Source: CAYYYG01 sp964591375
GTDB taxonomy: Bacteria; Patescibacteriota; Microgenomatia; UBA1406; GWC2-37-13
Length of the DNA stretch: 64,000 nucleotides
Assembly (NCBI GenBank): GCA_964591375.1
Contig: CAZQAU010000007.1
Coordinates: 4,504-68,503, forward strand
Reading direction: 5' to 3'
Under the pieces are notes generated by a model. That model ran no database searches, was not told where the DNA came from, and saw only the letters and a program-made list of their open reading frames with translations. A program made the position numbers and the translations under genes. Positions 23,749 to 31,281 of this stretch are shown here, piece by piece (position 1 is the first letter of the stretch; every line of letters begins with the position of its first letter).

Positions 23749-25266
23749 TTAATTTGTTTTTTTACTATCGGAAATATCATAGCTTAATGATCCGACAAAT
23801 AAACCTGATACCATCCAAAATGTATAAGCAACTTTTGATGCCTCAAATACATCAATATAAGATGCATTCATCAATAAACCAAACATTCCAAATAAGAAAC
23901 CATAATATAGGTATTTTTCATTTTGAGCCATTTTAAGAGTCTTTTTCCAGACTAAAAGGACAATGGAATAGAGAATGTAAAGGAATGATAAAGTGCCCAA
24001 CAATCCAAATTCACCTAACCAGCGCAAATAATCATTATCTGTAGACTCTGTAATTGAAGATGGACCGGTGCCAAGGATAGGGTTGGTTTTTAACGCATTA
24101 AGTGCACGAGGCCATTCCACCTGGAGGCGGGTCGCGAAGGATATATCAGCAACTATCGTGTTTTGTGATTTTAAACCCGCAGAACGAGTTGCTAATAAAT
24201 TAGCTGCTTCAGTGGCAGTAAGAATTTTATTTTCTTGTGAAGCTTCTTTATATATTTCTTCCAATAATTTATCTTTGAGTAACTTATCAACTACTCCCTG
24301 ATTTTCACTGGGTGCCTGGGAAATAGCAATATAGGCTGTTCCTGCAGGCAATTCTTTGGAAGTTATTTTTTGAGGCACTACCACTTCACCTGTTTTTTCG
24401 TTAACAAAAATCTGTTTTATTTGTACTGTTTTTAATACTCTTTGAATTAAATCTCGTGAAACAAACATGCAAAGAGCTGTAATTAAGGCGACTATAAGGA
24501 GATGTTTAAATTTTTTGCTAAATATAAGGAAAGAAGTAATTGATATAGGATATGATACAAAGGCGGAAATACGGGAAGCTGTTAAGGTTAATACAAAAAT
24601 AGCTAGAGCTATCAGAGGATAAATAAATCTATTTTTACGATAAAAATATACACCTAAGGAAATAGGAATGAGTAATACTAAATAGGCAGCCAGATCATAA
24701 TGACCTGCAAATGTAGACGAAACGCGTGCCTCTGGAGTTAAAGTAAGTAAATGTCCTTTTGCGAACTCGGGATTCATTGTCTGCACAGCTGGCCATCCCA
24801 TGAATTTTTGTCCAATGCCGTAAAGACAAACAAGAGCTAATGTTGATATTACAGCGTATAAGTAAAAAATTAAATCTTTTCTGGATTTTATACATGAGGT
24901 CGCTATAAAGAAAATAATCATATATTCCACGCGTCTCGCTGCATGCAAAAATCCAAGATGTTTATATATAACGAATTTTGTAATATAGGCATTGAATGCG
25001 AATGAAAGGAATATAGCACACCAGAAAAGTATAAAAAGACCGATAAATTTAGTATTAAGAATAATTTTTTGTCTTAATAACTGAATTAAAAAAACAATTA
25101 CCAGAAGACCTATATAAAAGTCTTCAGCACGGATGGCAATATATGTGTAATCTACAATTTTAATTGGGAATTTTGGATAGAGCGGAACAATAAATATAAA
25201 ACCAAACAGCAAAATTTTGATTATATTGTTATCAATCCATTGAAGCGATTTTATAAGCTTTTTCAT
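23749..25266 (-). CDS. O-antigen ligase/polymerase-like membrane protein (WaaL/Wzy type)
   Basis: 505 aa with about ten to twelve membrane helices and one large extracytoplasmic loop (~275-400) near the C-terminal end, the layout of O-antigen ligases and polymerases. Within and after the loop lie RLQVEWPRALNALKTNPILGTGPSS and DNDYLRWLGEFGLLG, both typical of the Wzy_C/O-antigen ligase family. Its start overlaps the GT2 gene by 35 bp. It probably polymerises or transfers a glycan to an acceptor outside the cell. Confidence 0.82.
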   Translation of the reverse strand: MKKLIKSLQWIDNNIIKILLFGFIFIVPLYPKFPIKIVDYTYIAIRAEDFYIGLLVIVFLIQLLRQKIILNTKFIGLFILFWCAIFLSFAFNAYITKFVIYKHLGFLHAARRVEYMIIFFIATSCIKSRKDLIFYLYAVISTLALVCLYGIGQKFMGWPAVQTMNPEFAKGHLLTLTPEARVSSTFAGHYDLAAYLVLLIPISLGVYFYRKNRFIYPLIALAIFVLTLTASRISAFVSYPISITSFLIFSKKFKHLLIVALITALCMFVSRDLIQRVLKTVQIKQIFVNEKTGEVVVPQKITSKELPAGTAYIAISQAPSENQGVVDKLLKDKLLEEIYKEASQENKILTATEAANLLATRSAGLKSQNTIVADISFATRLQVEWPRALNALKTNPILGTGPSSITESTDNDYLRWLGEFGLLGTLSFLYILYSIVLLVWKKTLKMAQNEKYLYYGFLFGMFGLLMNASYIDVFEASKVAYTFWMVSGLFVGSLSYDISDSKKTN

Positions 25267-26146
25267 AAGTGTTTATAAGATAAGGATCATCTTTAATAAG
25301 CCCAATACCCCATGCTATGAGTGCCTTAATTTTCAGTATATATTGTAACACATTTACCTGCCATCCGGGGTAGTGCTTACGGTAGAAATATAAGAAACCT
25401 CTATATACCTGTTGAACTGGATAGCTCTTTCCACCGCTCGAAACTGATCCTAAATGTATGATTTTAGATGCTGGGTAGAAAAATACTTGGTACCCTCTCT
25501 TTTTAGCTCTATATAAAAGGTCAATTTCATCCATGTACATGAAAATTTTTTCATCAAATCCCTGAACTTCATTATAGTTTTTCTTGTTAGTAAGAATACA
25601 TGCGCCTGAAACCCAGTCTACTTCTTTTGGTGAGTTAGGTGATGATCTGGTTAGTCCCCAGTAGTCACCTTTTAAAAATAGCGCGGCAAATACCACTGGT
25701 AATGTGTAAAACGGTCCACATGATGGCTGAGGAGAGAGATCATGATTTAACAATTTTGGGCCAATGAACTGTATTGTATCCTGATTTTTTTTATAATAAT
25801 CCAATAGAACGCTGATGGCATTTTCAAGAATTATTGTATCTGAGTTTAGAAGCAGAATATATTCGCCTAAGGCATGTCTGACACCCTGATTATTTGCTTT
25901 GGCAAACCCGGTATTTTCTGTGTTTTCGATTAGTACGATATTTGAGTGCTTTTTTTGGAGTTCTTTAATCATTGAAACAGATCCATCTTTGGATGTATTA
26001 TCTATAACTATAATTTCAAAAGATGTATTTGGTTGTGATTTGTAGATTGATTCGATACAATTTCGAGTTACTTCTTTGGTATTATATGAGATTATAATTA
26101 TCGATAGCTCTGGTTTAGCCGTATATTCTTGTTTGCTGGAGGACAT
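25232..26146 (-). CDS. GT2 family glycosyltransferase
   Basis: 304 aa with LSIIIISYNTKEVTRNCIESI, a D-x-D-like LLLNSDTII and DWVSGACILTNKKNYNEVQGFDEKIFMYMDEIDL, the rhamnosyltransferase-like GT2 form. First gene of the minus-strand surface-glycan operon. A perfect TATAAT ends 7 nt before the start codon, so the message is probably leaderless. Confidence 0.93.
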   Translation of the reverse strand: MSSSKQEYTAKPELSIIIISYNTKEVTRNCIESIYKSQPNTSFEIIVIDNTSKDGSVSMIKELQKKHSNIVLIENTENTGFAKANNQGVRHALGEYILLLNSDTIILENAISVLLDYYKKNQDTIQFIGPKLLNHDLSPQPSCGPFYTLPVVFAALFLKGDYWGLTRSSPNSPKEVDWVSGACILTNKKNYNEVQGFDEKIFMYMDEIDLLYRAKKRGYQVFFYPASKIIHLGSVSSGGKSYPVQQVYRGFLYFYRKHYPGWQVNVLQYILKIKALIAWGIGLIKDDPYLINTYEKAYKIASMD

Positions 26147-26153
26147 ACACTAT

Positions 26154-26159
26154 ATTATA
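26154..26159 (-). promoter_or_regulatory. -10 box of the surface-glycan operon
   Basis: TATAAT on the minus strand with only 7 nt (26147-26153) before the ATG of the GT2 gene. No strong -35 is visible. Confidence 0.45.
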
Positions 26160-26214
26160 ATATAAAAGTTGAATATAGCTATTAGCCAACGACTATTAGC
26201 TATCGACTAACATA

Positions 26215-26286
26215 GGCTGGATAGCTCAGTGGTAGAGCACTCGTTTCATAAGCGATAGGTCGGGAGTCCGAATCTCCCTCCAGCCA
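26215..26286 (+). tRNA. tRNA with CAU anticodon (Met elongator or Ile2)
   Basis: A 72-nt cloverleaf: acceptor GGCTGGA/TCCAGCC, D stem GCTC/GAGC, anticodon loop TTCATAA (anticodon CAT), T stem GGGAG/CTCCC, discriminator A. CCA is not encoded. G1-C72 pairs and the anticodon stem lacks three G-C pairs, so it is not the initiator. CAT could be elongator Met, or Ile after lysidine modification. Two oddities: the T loop is TCCGAAT (C at the normally invariant U55) and the first anticodon-stem pair is C-U. Confidence 0.93.
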
Positions 26287-26327
26287 CTAATTAGTGATTG
26301 GCTCGTAGCCGATACTATACCGCTTAT

Positions 26328-26948
26328 ATGAAAAAAATAAAAACAGACTCTTATATACCTACAAAAGAGAACCTCGTCGCTCCACATATTTATAAAACTT
26401 CGATAGAAGGACTTTATTACATAGAACAGTCAGTTTTCAAAGATAATAGAGGATATTTTAGCGAAGTTGTCCGTCTTCCCGAAATTGAAGAAGTGACAGG
26501 AACTAAATTTAATCCCCGTCAAATTAATCATGCAAGATCAGAAAAAAACGTTATTCGAGGTATTCATGCTGAAGGGTGGAATAAATGTACGTTTATCACC
26601 CGGGGAAAGGCATTTTGTGCTTTAGTCGATGTAAGAGTTAATTCCAAAACATTTCTTAACAAAGAATATTTTATTTTGGGAGATGGAAATGATGCTTTAC
26701 AAGGGGTGTTATTTATTTCCTCAGGTATTGGAAATTCTTTGTGTGTTTTAGATGGACCTGTTGATTATATATATATCGTCGACAGATTATACAAGGATCG
26801 AGATCCTTCAGGAGACCAGGCAATTTCTCTTTTTGATCGGGATTTATCTATCCCATGGCCTCTTTCTCAAGATAAAATGGTAATTTCCCAACGTGATAGA
26901 GACTCCATAACTTTACGAGAAAAATATCCCAATCATATAAAAAAATAA
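26328..26948 (+). CDS. RmlC-like sugar epimerase (cupin)
   Basis: 206 aa from ATG 26328; a TTG 30 nt upstream would extend into the region next to the tRNA. Family marks of dTDP-4-dehydrorhamnose 3,5-epimerase: FKDNRGYFSEVVRL, QINHARSEKNVIRGIHAEG with the catalytic His, then DVRVNSKTF and LFISSGIGNSLCVL. The usual RGLHYQ is GIHAEGWNK, so it is a divergent member and the substrate may differ. It likely supplies a deoxysugar to the adjacent glycan operon. Confidence 0.8.
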   Translation: MKKIKTDSYIPTKENLVAPHIYKTSIEGLYYIEQSVFKDNRGYFSEVVRLPEIEEVTGTKFNPRQINHARSEKNVIRGIHAEGWNKCTFITRGKAFCALVDVRVNSKTFLNKEYFILGDGNDALQGVLFISSGIGNSLCVLDGPVDYIYIVDRLYKDRDPSGDQAISLFDRDLSIPWPLSQDKMVISQRDRDSITLREKYPNHIKK

Positions 26949-26954
26949 GTATAT

Positions 26955-27857
26955 TTACGCAACATTCATTGAATACATTCTATTCCCGATACGATCATAG
27001 GATGTTTTACATTCTTGAACATGCTTTAATGCTCTTAAAATTTCATATTGTTCATCGATGGTTCCGGCTTTGCTAAGTAAATTATTTAACACACGTGCAT
27101 CTCCATCTATATTTCTTTCGGGTTTTGTAAGAGAAGATAAAAAATTGAAAGGTACTTTTTCATTTGCTCCTGTTAAAATTTCTGATGCAAAGACAAAATC
27201 AAAACCTTCAATACCACATACCGAATCTTTTTTTGGCCTGCTGAAAGAAGGAGCTAGCATAATTGGGCTCGCAGCCATCCATGATAAGTCTGTTCCTCCG
27301 GAAACATCACGAATAAATTTATCAGTAGCACCTGTATTAATAGTATCATCTAAAATGAGAACACTTTTTAAACCTGTGTCACGCCCACGCTCGATGGAAT
27401 TTGTAAGTGAGTTATATGATTGAGGCGTTATGGTCATTTGTTTTTTATCTGATGGATCACGGCTCACGGCAACCTGAATTTGCGGATACATCAGTCGCAT
27501 AGTATCGGGCATAGCTTCCCATAACCGTTTCCCTCCACCGCCTGGAGATATTATCAATAGTTCATTCGGTGAAAATGTATTCATTAGTGGTTCCATTGAG
27601 AAAGACAGCAGTTCTGCCATCGCTCTTTGATCATATACTTCAACAAATCCACGAGAATTTTGTTCGATTTTTCTCATTTGCGACGAAAAGTCTTCAGTGG
27701 AATCTGATAGATCGTCGATGATGCGATAGTAAGCAGGATCGGCTATATAATTATATTTCTCAAACTGTAAATTTGGATACCATTCTTTTAGTTTGTATTC
27801 TCCGAATTGCCTTTTAAATTCCGCAAATCTTGATAAATTTTCCATAGTTTTTTCCAT
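26955..27857 (-). CDS. phosphoribosyltransferase-like protein, function unknown
   Basis: 300 aa. VLILDDTINTGAT (~172-184) is the PRPP-binding motif of type I phosphoribosyltransferases; ISPGGGGKRLWEAM may be the pyrophosphate loop. Both the N-terminal ~100 and the C-terminal ~90 residues are unlike any enzyme I recognise, so no substrate is proposed. Its control region is remarkable: promoter overlapped by a palindrome, a leader ORF with three His codons, and a terminator whose U-run ends one base before the start codon. If the control is read correctly it is expressed when charged tRNA-His is short. Convergent with the RmlC-like gene. Confidence 0.65.
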   Translation of the reverse strand: MEKTMENLSRFAEFKRQFGEYKLKEWYPNLQFEKYNYIADPAYYRIIDDLSDSTEDFSSQMRKIEQNSRGFVEVYDQRAMAELLSFSMEPLMNTFSPNELLIISPGGGGKRLWEAMPDTMRLMYPQIQVAVSRDPSDKKQMTITPQSYNSLTNSIERGRDTGLKSVLILDDTINTGATDKFIRDVSGGTDLSWMAASPIMLAPSFSRPKKDSVCGIEGFDFVFASEILTGANEKVPFNFLSSLTKPERNIDGDARVLNNLLSKAGTIDEQYEILRALKHVQECKTSYDRIGNRMYSMNVA

Positions 27858-27858
27858 T

Positions 27859-27926
27859 AAAAAACCCGCCTTTTAGCGGGGTTTATATATTCATAATAAA
27901 CATCACCCGCAGAATTACCGGTGATG
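27859..27926 (-). promoter_or_regulatory. predicted transcription attenuator with mutually exclusive hairpins
   Basis: Minus-strand RNA segments: 1 = CAUCACC (27920-27926); 2 = GCGGGUGAUG (27901-27910); 3 = AUAAACCCCGC (27876-27886); 4 = GCGGG (27865-27869) followed by six U (27859-27864). 1:2 forms a 7-bp hairpin. 2:3 forms an antiterminator of 5 bp (GCGGG/CCCGC) plus 6 bp (GUUUAU/AUAAAC, 27896-27901 with 27881-27886) with a 4-nt bulge. 3:4 forms an intrinsic terminator. The start codon of the downstream gene is at 27857. Confidence 0.72.
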
Positions 27927-27965
27927 ATGCATAAAAAAATCTATATTTATTATGTATATTATCAT
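27915..27965 (-). CDS. predicted 16-aa leader peptide with His-His-His-Arg end
   Basis: ATG at 27965 opens MIIYIINIDFFMHHHR and a TAA stop at 27917-27915. The three adjacent His codons (CAT CAT CAC, 27929-27921) lie over attenuator segment 1 and the stop codon lies in the loop of hairpin 1:2. The ATG is 6 nt below the -10, so translation would be leaderless. An inner ATG gives MHHHR alone. Stalling on His would free segment 2 for the antiterminator; reaching the stop would cover segment 2 and let the terminator form. Confidence 0.55.
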   Translation of the reverse strand: MIIYIINIDFFMHHHR

Positions 27966-27978
27966 GTTAACATGATAA
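27959..27978. promoter_or_regulatory. 20-bp perfect palindrome, candidate operator
   Basis: TTATCATGTTAACATGATAA is a perfect inverted repeat centred on GTTAAC, the same centre as the E. coli TrpR operator (recalled consensus). It overlaps the -10 box of the minus-strand promoter and the predicted transcription start. A TrpR-family gene begins ~90 bp away on the other strand, so it is the obvious candidate repressor. Confidence 0.65.
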
Positions 27979-27999
27979 CATAATGATATGAAAAGTCAA
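27972..27999 (-). promoter_or_regulatory. promoter of the PRTase-like gene
   Basis: Minus strand TTGACT (27994-27999), 16-bp spacer, TATCAT (27972-27977). The predicted start is at or beside the ATG of the leader peptide at 27965. Confidence 0.6.
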
Positions 28000-28053
28000 G
28001 TATATATATGATCTGTGAAACATGTTATCGTAGAAAAATAATTATTATGAATG

Positions 28054-28062
28054 TGATAAAAT
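28054..28062 (+). promoter_or_regulatory. extended -10 for the TrpR/YerC-like gene
   Basis: TGA-TAAAAT ends 8 nt before the ATG at 28071, so that ATG would be at or near the first base of the message. This argues for 28071 over the earlier ATGs at 28008 and 28047, which would lie upstream of the transcript. Confidence 0.4.
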
Positions 28063-28070
28063 ATTTGAAT

Positions 28071-28403
28071 ATGAAATTAGTACCGAAGTTTGAAAAGCTG
28101 GAGCGATATGAACCTCGAAACGAAAAAGAACGAAATTTAGTGGAAGCATTGACTTCATTGAAAAACGTTGATGATACAGGAGCATTACTACGTGACTTGT
28201 TGACTCAGGCTGAAATTGAAGAGTTTGCCAATCGTCTAGAAATCGCGCGACTTTTATTGGTTGAACCTATGTCATACATTCAAATAGCAAAAAAAACAGG
28301 TGCTTCGACTACTACTGTTACCCGTGTGGCTCACTGGTTATTTAATGGGTGTGGCGGCTATTGGACTGTTTTGAAAAGATTTATTAAGACAAATAAAAAG
28401 TGA
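28071..28403 (+). CDS. TrpR/YerC-family DNA-binding regulator
   Basis: 110 aa from ATG 28071. The core LLRDLLTQAEIEEFANRLEIARLLL followed by YIQIAKKTGASTTTVTRVAHWL and GYWTVLKRF matches the YerC/YecD branch of the TrpR superfamily, with the helix-turn-helix in IAKKTGASTTTVTRVA. The N-terminal ~20 residues are longer than in typical YerC. From memory, Firmicutes YerC has been proposed as a histidine-pathway regulator (HisR); that would fit the His leader next door. Earlier in-frame ATGs at 28008 and 28047 are possible. Likely effector: an amino acid, unproven. Confidence 0.85.
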   Translation: MKLVPKFEKLERYEPRNEKERNLVEALTSLKNVDDTGALLRDLLTQAEIEEFANRLEIARLLLVEPMSYIQIAKKTGASTTTVTRVAHWLFNGCGGYWTVLKRFIKTNKK

Positions 28404-28404
28404 G

Positions 28405-29610
28405 TTATTTCCAATCGTGCTTATAGTATTTTTTGCCTATAAAATTCTTCGGCATATATTCCTGATTAATTTTTTCTCCTGTTATTCTTTCTACCTGCCA
28501 TGGATATCTTGTGTGTCCTTTTCCATAACCAATATTCTTCATGATTTTATTAGCAGGATTTCTTAAATGGAGAGGGATCGCATCTAGTGAGTTTTCATCA
28601 ATATCCGATAGAGCGGCACTGATCCCTTCAGTTGAAGCGATAGATTTTTTAGCAGTCGCTAAATAAGTGGCTGTTTGCGCCAAGATTAGTGATGCTTCGG
28701 GCATACCAATCATATGAACAGCTTGCATACAACTTGTGGCTAAAACAAGTGCTGTGGGTTGCGCATTGCCTATATCTTCTGAAGCAAAAATCACCATTCT
28801 GCGCGCAATAAATACAGGATCCTCACCTGCTTTAATCATTCGGGCCAAATAATGCAAAGTTGCATCTGGTTGGCTACCACGCATGCTTTTGATGAACGCG
28901 GAAATAGTGTCATAGTGCCAGTCACCCTTTTTGTCATAATATATGGCTTTTTGTTGAATTGCTTCTTCTGCTTTTTTTAAAGTTACGTTGTGGCTAAGCG
29001 TTGCTGCGAGTTCCACAGCATTAATGACAGTTCTTCCATCTCCATTTGAATATTTAATAAAATGTTTCATTGCATCTGGATGCCATGTGTGATTAGGATA
29101 CTGAGCTATAGCTTTTTCAACTATTTTTTTAACATCCTTATCTGTTAATGCCTGTAAAACATACACCTGACTCCGTGAGATAAGTGGTGCATTTACTTCA
29201 AATCCAGGATTTTCGGTAGTTGCACCGATTAACGTTATAGTGCCATTTTCGACAAAAGGGAGAAATGCATCTTGTTGAGCTTTGTTAAATCTATGAATTT
29301 CATCAATAAAGATAATCAGATGTTTTCTATATAAAGTATTTTGCTCTTCAGCTTGAGTCATTATTTTCTTTATTTCTGCCACTCCACTGGTGACAGCTGA
29401 CAAAGGGATAAACTCAGCCTCTACATATGATGCAATTAATCGGGCAAGTGAAGTTTTTCCGCACCCAGGAGGCCCCCATAGTATCATAGAAGTGATTTTT
29501 CCTGATTCAAGCATTGTACGGATGGGTTTACCTTTACCAACCAGATGTTCTTGTCCAATAAAGTCTTCAATTTTTTTTGGGCGGAGTCGTTCTGCGAGGG
29601 GAGTGTTCAT
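28405..29610 (-). CDS. rarA: replication-associated recombination protein A (RarA/MgsA)
   Basis: 401 aa AAA+ clamp-loader relative. Marks: PLAERLRPKKIEDFIGQEHLVG, Walker A GPPGCGKTSLARLI, IIFIDEIHRFNKAQQDAFLP, sensor GATTENPGFEVNAPLISRSQVY, then the tetramerisation domain (GEDPVFIARRMVIFASEDIGNA, HLRNPANKIMKNIGYGKGH). It acts at stalled replication forks. Start supported by a -10 that ends 7 nt upstream. Confidence 0.95.
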   Translation of the reverse strand: MNTPLAERLRPKKIEDFIGQEHLVGKGKPIRTMLESGKITSMILWGPPGCGKTSLARLIASYVEAEFIPLSAVTSGVAEIKKIMTQAEEQNTLYRKHLIIFIDEIHRFNKAQQDAFLPFVENGTITLIGATTENPGFEVNAPLISRSQVYVLQALTDKDVKKIVEKAIAQYPNHTWHPDAMKHFIKYSNGDGRTVINAVELAATLSHNVTLKKAEEAIQQKAIYYDKKGDWHYDTISAFIKSMRGSQPDATLHYLARMIKAGEDPVFIARRMVIFASEDIGNAQPTALVLATSCMQAVHMIGMPEASLILAQTATYLATAKKSIASTEGISAALSDIDENSLDAIPLHLRNPANKIMKNIGYGKGHTRYPWQVERITGEKINQEYMPKNFIGKKYYKHDWK

Positions 29611-29617
29611 ATAAATT

Positions 29618-29646
29618 ATTCTATCAGGGTGAACGAATGTTTACAA
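29618..29646 (-). promoter_or_regulatory. rarA promoter, leaderless type
   Basis: Minus strand TTGTAA (29641-29646), exactly 17 bp, TGA-TAGAAT (29618-29623), then 7 nt and the rarA ATG. Confidence 0.6.
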
Positions 29647-29698
29647 CACGTGTATACGAACACAGAACATATTTTTTTATAAACTTTATTCTCTTCTA

Positions 29699-30487
29699 TC
29701 AGCCACTAGCGCTTGTGTAGTGTCTAAGTGCAAATCTCCAGAAGCTTCGGGAGATAAAGAAAAAGACCATTGTAAAGAATATCAGATCAATAATATCGCC
29801 AAGAAATACTTTGTGAAGTAATACTTTCGTCGGAGTCGAGACGATAAGTAATAATGGCAAGATAAAAATGACAATATATTCTTTTACGGAATGAAATATA
29901 TCAGGCGGATAACGCATGATGCCTGAACTGTTATACAAAAAATCAAGTAGATTCGATAGACCGGCAAACCATATAGTCAGGGTTAGTACGGTGAACCAAA
30001 TGGAATATATAAGTATCAGTCCACATAGAAGAAGGGTAATATAGCCAATAATATTAATAAAAGTTATCGGAATATGATATAGAGTAGCAATATAATATAG
30101 TGCGACAATTCCTAAAATTAAACGAAATGCACCCATAAAGTTGACGAGCGACATACTTAATAAAAACTGTGTATCGATCGGTTTTAGTAGAAAACTATCA
30201 AGTTGACCTAAATCCATCAGCCGAGACATTCGCTGAAAATTTTTGGAAAATATAATGTGAAATATACCCCACAGTATACTAAATGTGGCTGTGAGCATAA
30301 TAATTTCTTCTCTTTTCCAACCATATATTTGTCTGGTTTTATTAGTAAGAAGAATTATTGAAATAAAATGGAAAGTCCCCCACACTGTGCTGCCGATTAT
30401 ACTATTGACCAAATTGGCCCGATAAGCGACAAGTGCAGAAAAATTCATCTTCAAAAGAGTTTTATATATATGTATATAATATTTCAT
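29699..30487 (-). CDS. ABC-2 type exporter permease
   Basis: 262 aa with six predicted membrane helices and the RLMDLGQLDSFLLKPID stretch after helix two, which is characteristic of the ABC-2 permease pair that goes with COG4586-type ATPases. It abuts the other permease gene (shared base 30487). Together with the ATPase it forms an exporter; substrate unknown. Last gene of the three-gene unit. Confidence 0.87.
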   Translation of the reverse strand: MKYYIHIYKTLLKMNFSALVAYRANLVNSIIGSTVWGTFHFISIILLTNKTRQIYGWKREEIIMLTATFSILWGIFHIIFSKNFQRMSRLMDLGQLDSFLLKPIDTQFLLSMSLVNFMGAFRLILGIVALYYIATLYHIPITFINIIGYITLLLCGLILIYSIWFTVLTLTIWFAGLSNLLDFLYNSSGIMRYPPDIFHSVKEYIVIFILPLLLIVSTPTKVLLHKVFLGDIIDLIFFTMVFFFISRSFWRFALRHYTSASG

Positions 30488-31281
30488 TATTGTCCTATGC
30501 CGGTAAATTTTTTAATTCCATTTGTCCAAAGTATTTTATAGATGACAATCAGAGATCCGATCCATATAAGCTGTATAAAAATTACTTGTAAAATTTGTGA
30601 TATTTCTAATTTACCCTGAAAGGCGATAATAGGAAAGTAAGTCATATAAGAAAACGGCAAAGTCATAGCTATATTCTTTAACCAGATAGGAAAGAATTCC
30701 AATGGCATAATATTTCCGGCCAGGACAATTATTGCGACATCGATTATCTCGAATATTCCCCAAATGTCAGTAATCCAGAAAGCTATCAGTGCAATAGTAA
30801 TTTTAAATGTAAAAGACAAAATATAAGCTAATATCGCTACAACAATACTCATAAAAAAAATTTCCGGTTGATGGGTAACTGTAATGAGAACATTCATAAA
30901 TACTGAAATTAAAATAATTGCAGTAATACTATAAAAACCTCTTAATAGTCTAAAGGAAGACTCATCGATAAACTTAATAGCATAATAGGGGAATGGTCGG
31001 AGTAAAAATTGTGTCAGTCTACCTTCTTTAATATCAATAATTCCAACTTCTTCTTCTATATGGGCAATGAGGATGCCGGTTGCAATAATAAGCAGAAGAT
31101 AATATGAATTAATTTCAGATATATTCCAACCAGTTTGATTATTCCCGGATGAATTCGTGCTTTGCCAATAAAATATCAGAATTATTGGATTAATAAGTGA
31201 CATAAGAAAGTAGATAAAAGCTCGAGCTCTGTACTCAAATACATGTTGTAAGCATAAAGAAAAGATGCGCAGGTACTTCAT
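30487..31281 (-). CDS. ABC-2 type exporter permease
   Basis: 264 aa, six membrane helices, with IDIKEGRLTQFLLRPFPYYAIKFIDE, the equivalent cytoplasmic segment of its partner, and LAGNIMPLEFFPIWLKNIAMTLPFSYMTYFPIIAFQGK near the C-terminus, typical of this permease family. It overlaps the ATPase gene by 4 bp and the other permease by one base, so all three are translationally linked. Confidence 0.87.
   Translation of the reverse strand: MKYLRIFSLCLQHVFEYRARAFIYFLMSLINPIILIFYWQSTNSSGNNQTGWNISEINSYYLLLIIATGILIAHIEEEVGIIDIKEGRLTQFLLRPFPYYAIKFIDESSFRLLRGFYSITAIILISVFMNVLITVTHQPEIFFMSIVVAILAYILSFTFKITIALIAFWITDIWGIFEIIDVAIIVLAGNIMPLEFFPIWLKNIAMTLPFSYMTYFPIIAFQGKLEISQILQVIFIQLIWIGSLIVIYKILWTNGIKKFTGIGQ

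Noticed and set aside
26170..26330. Repeats flanking the tRNA (CTATTAGC twice upstream; similar short words downstream) as an attachment site
   Set aside because: No integrase nearby and no copy of the tRNA 3' end was noticed elsewhere; the repeats are only 8 bp.
27859..27880. Reading the hairpin before the PRTase-like gene as an ordinary end-of-gene terminator
   Set aside because: No gene on the minus strand ends there; the upstream neighbour is divergent. The U-run is on the strand entering the gene, so premature termination in the leader is a better reading.
28008..28070. Longer N-terminus (MICETCYRRK...) for the YerC-like regulator
   Set aside because: Family proteins lack it and a good -10 lies downstream of this ATG; kept only as an alternative.
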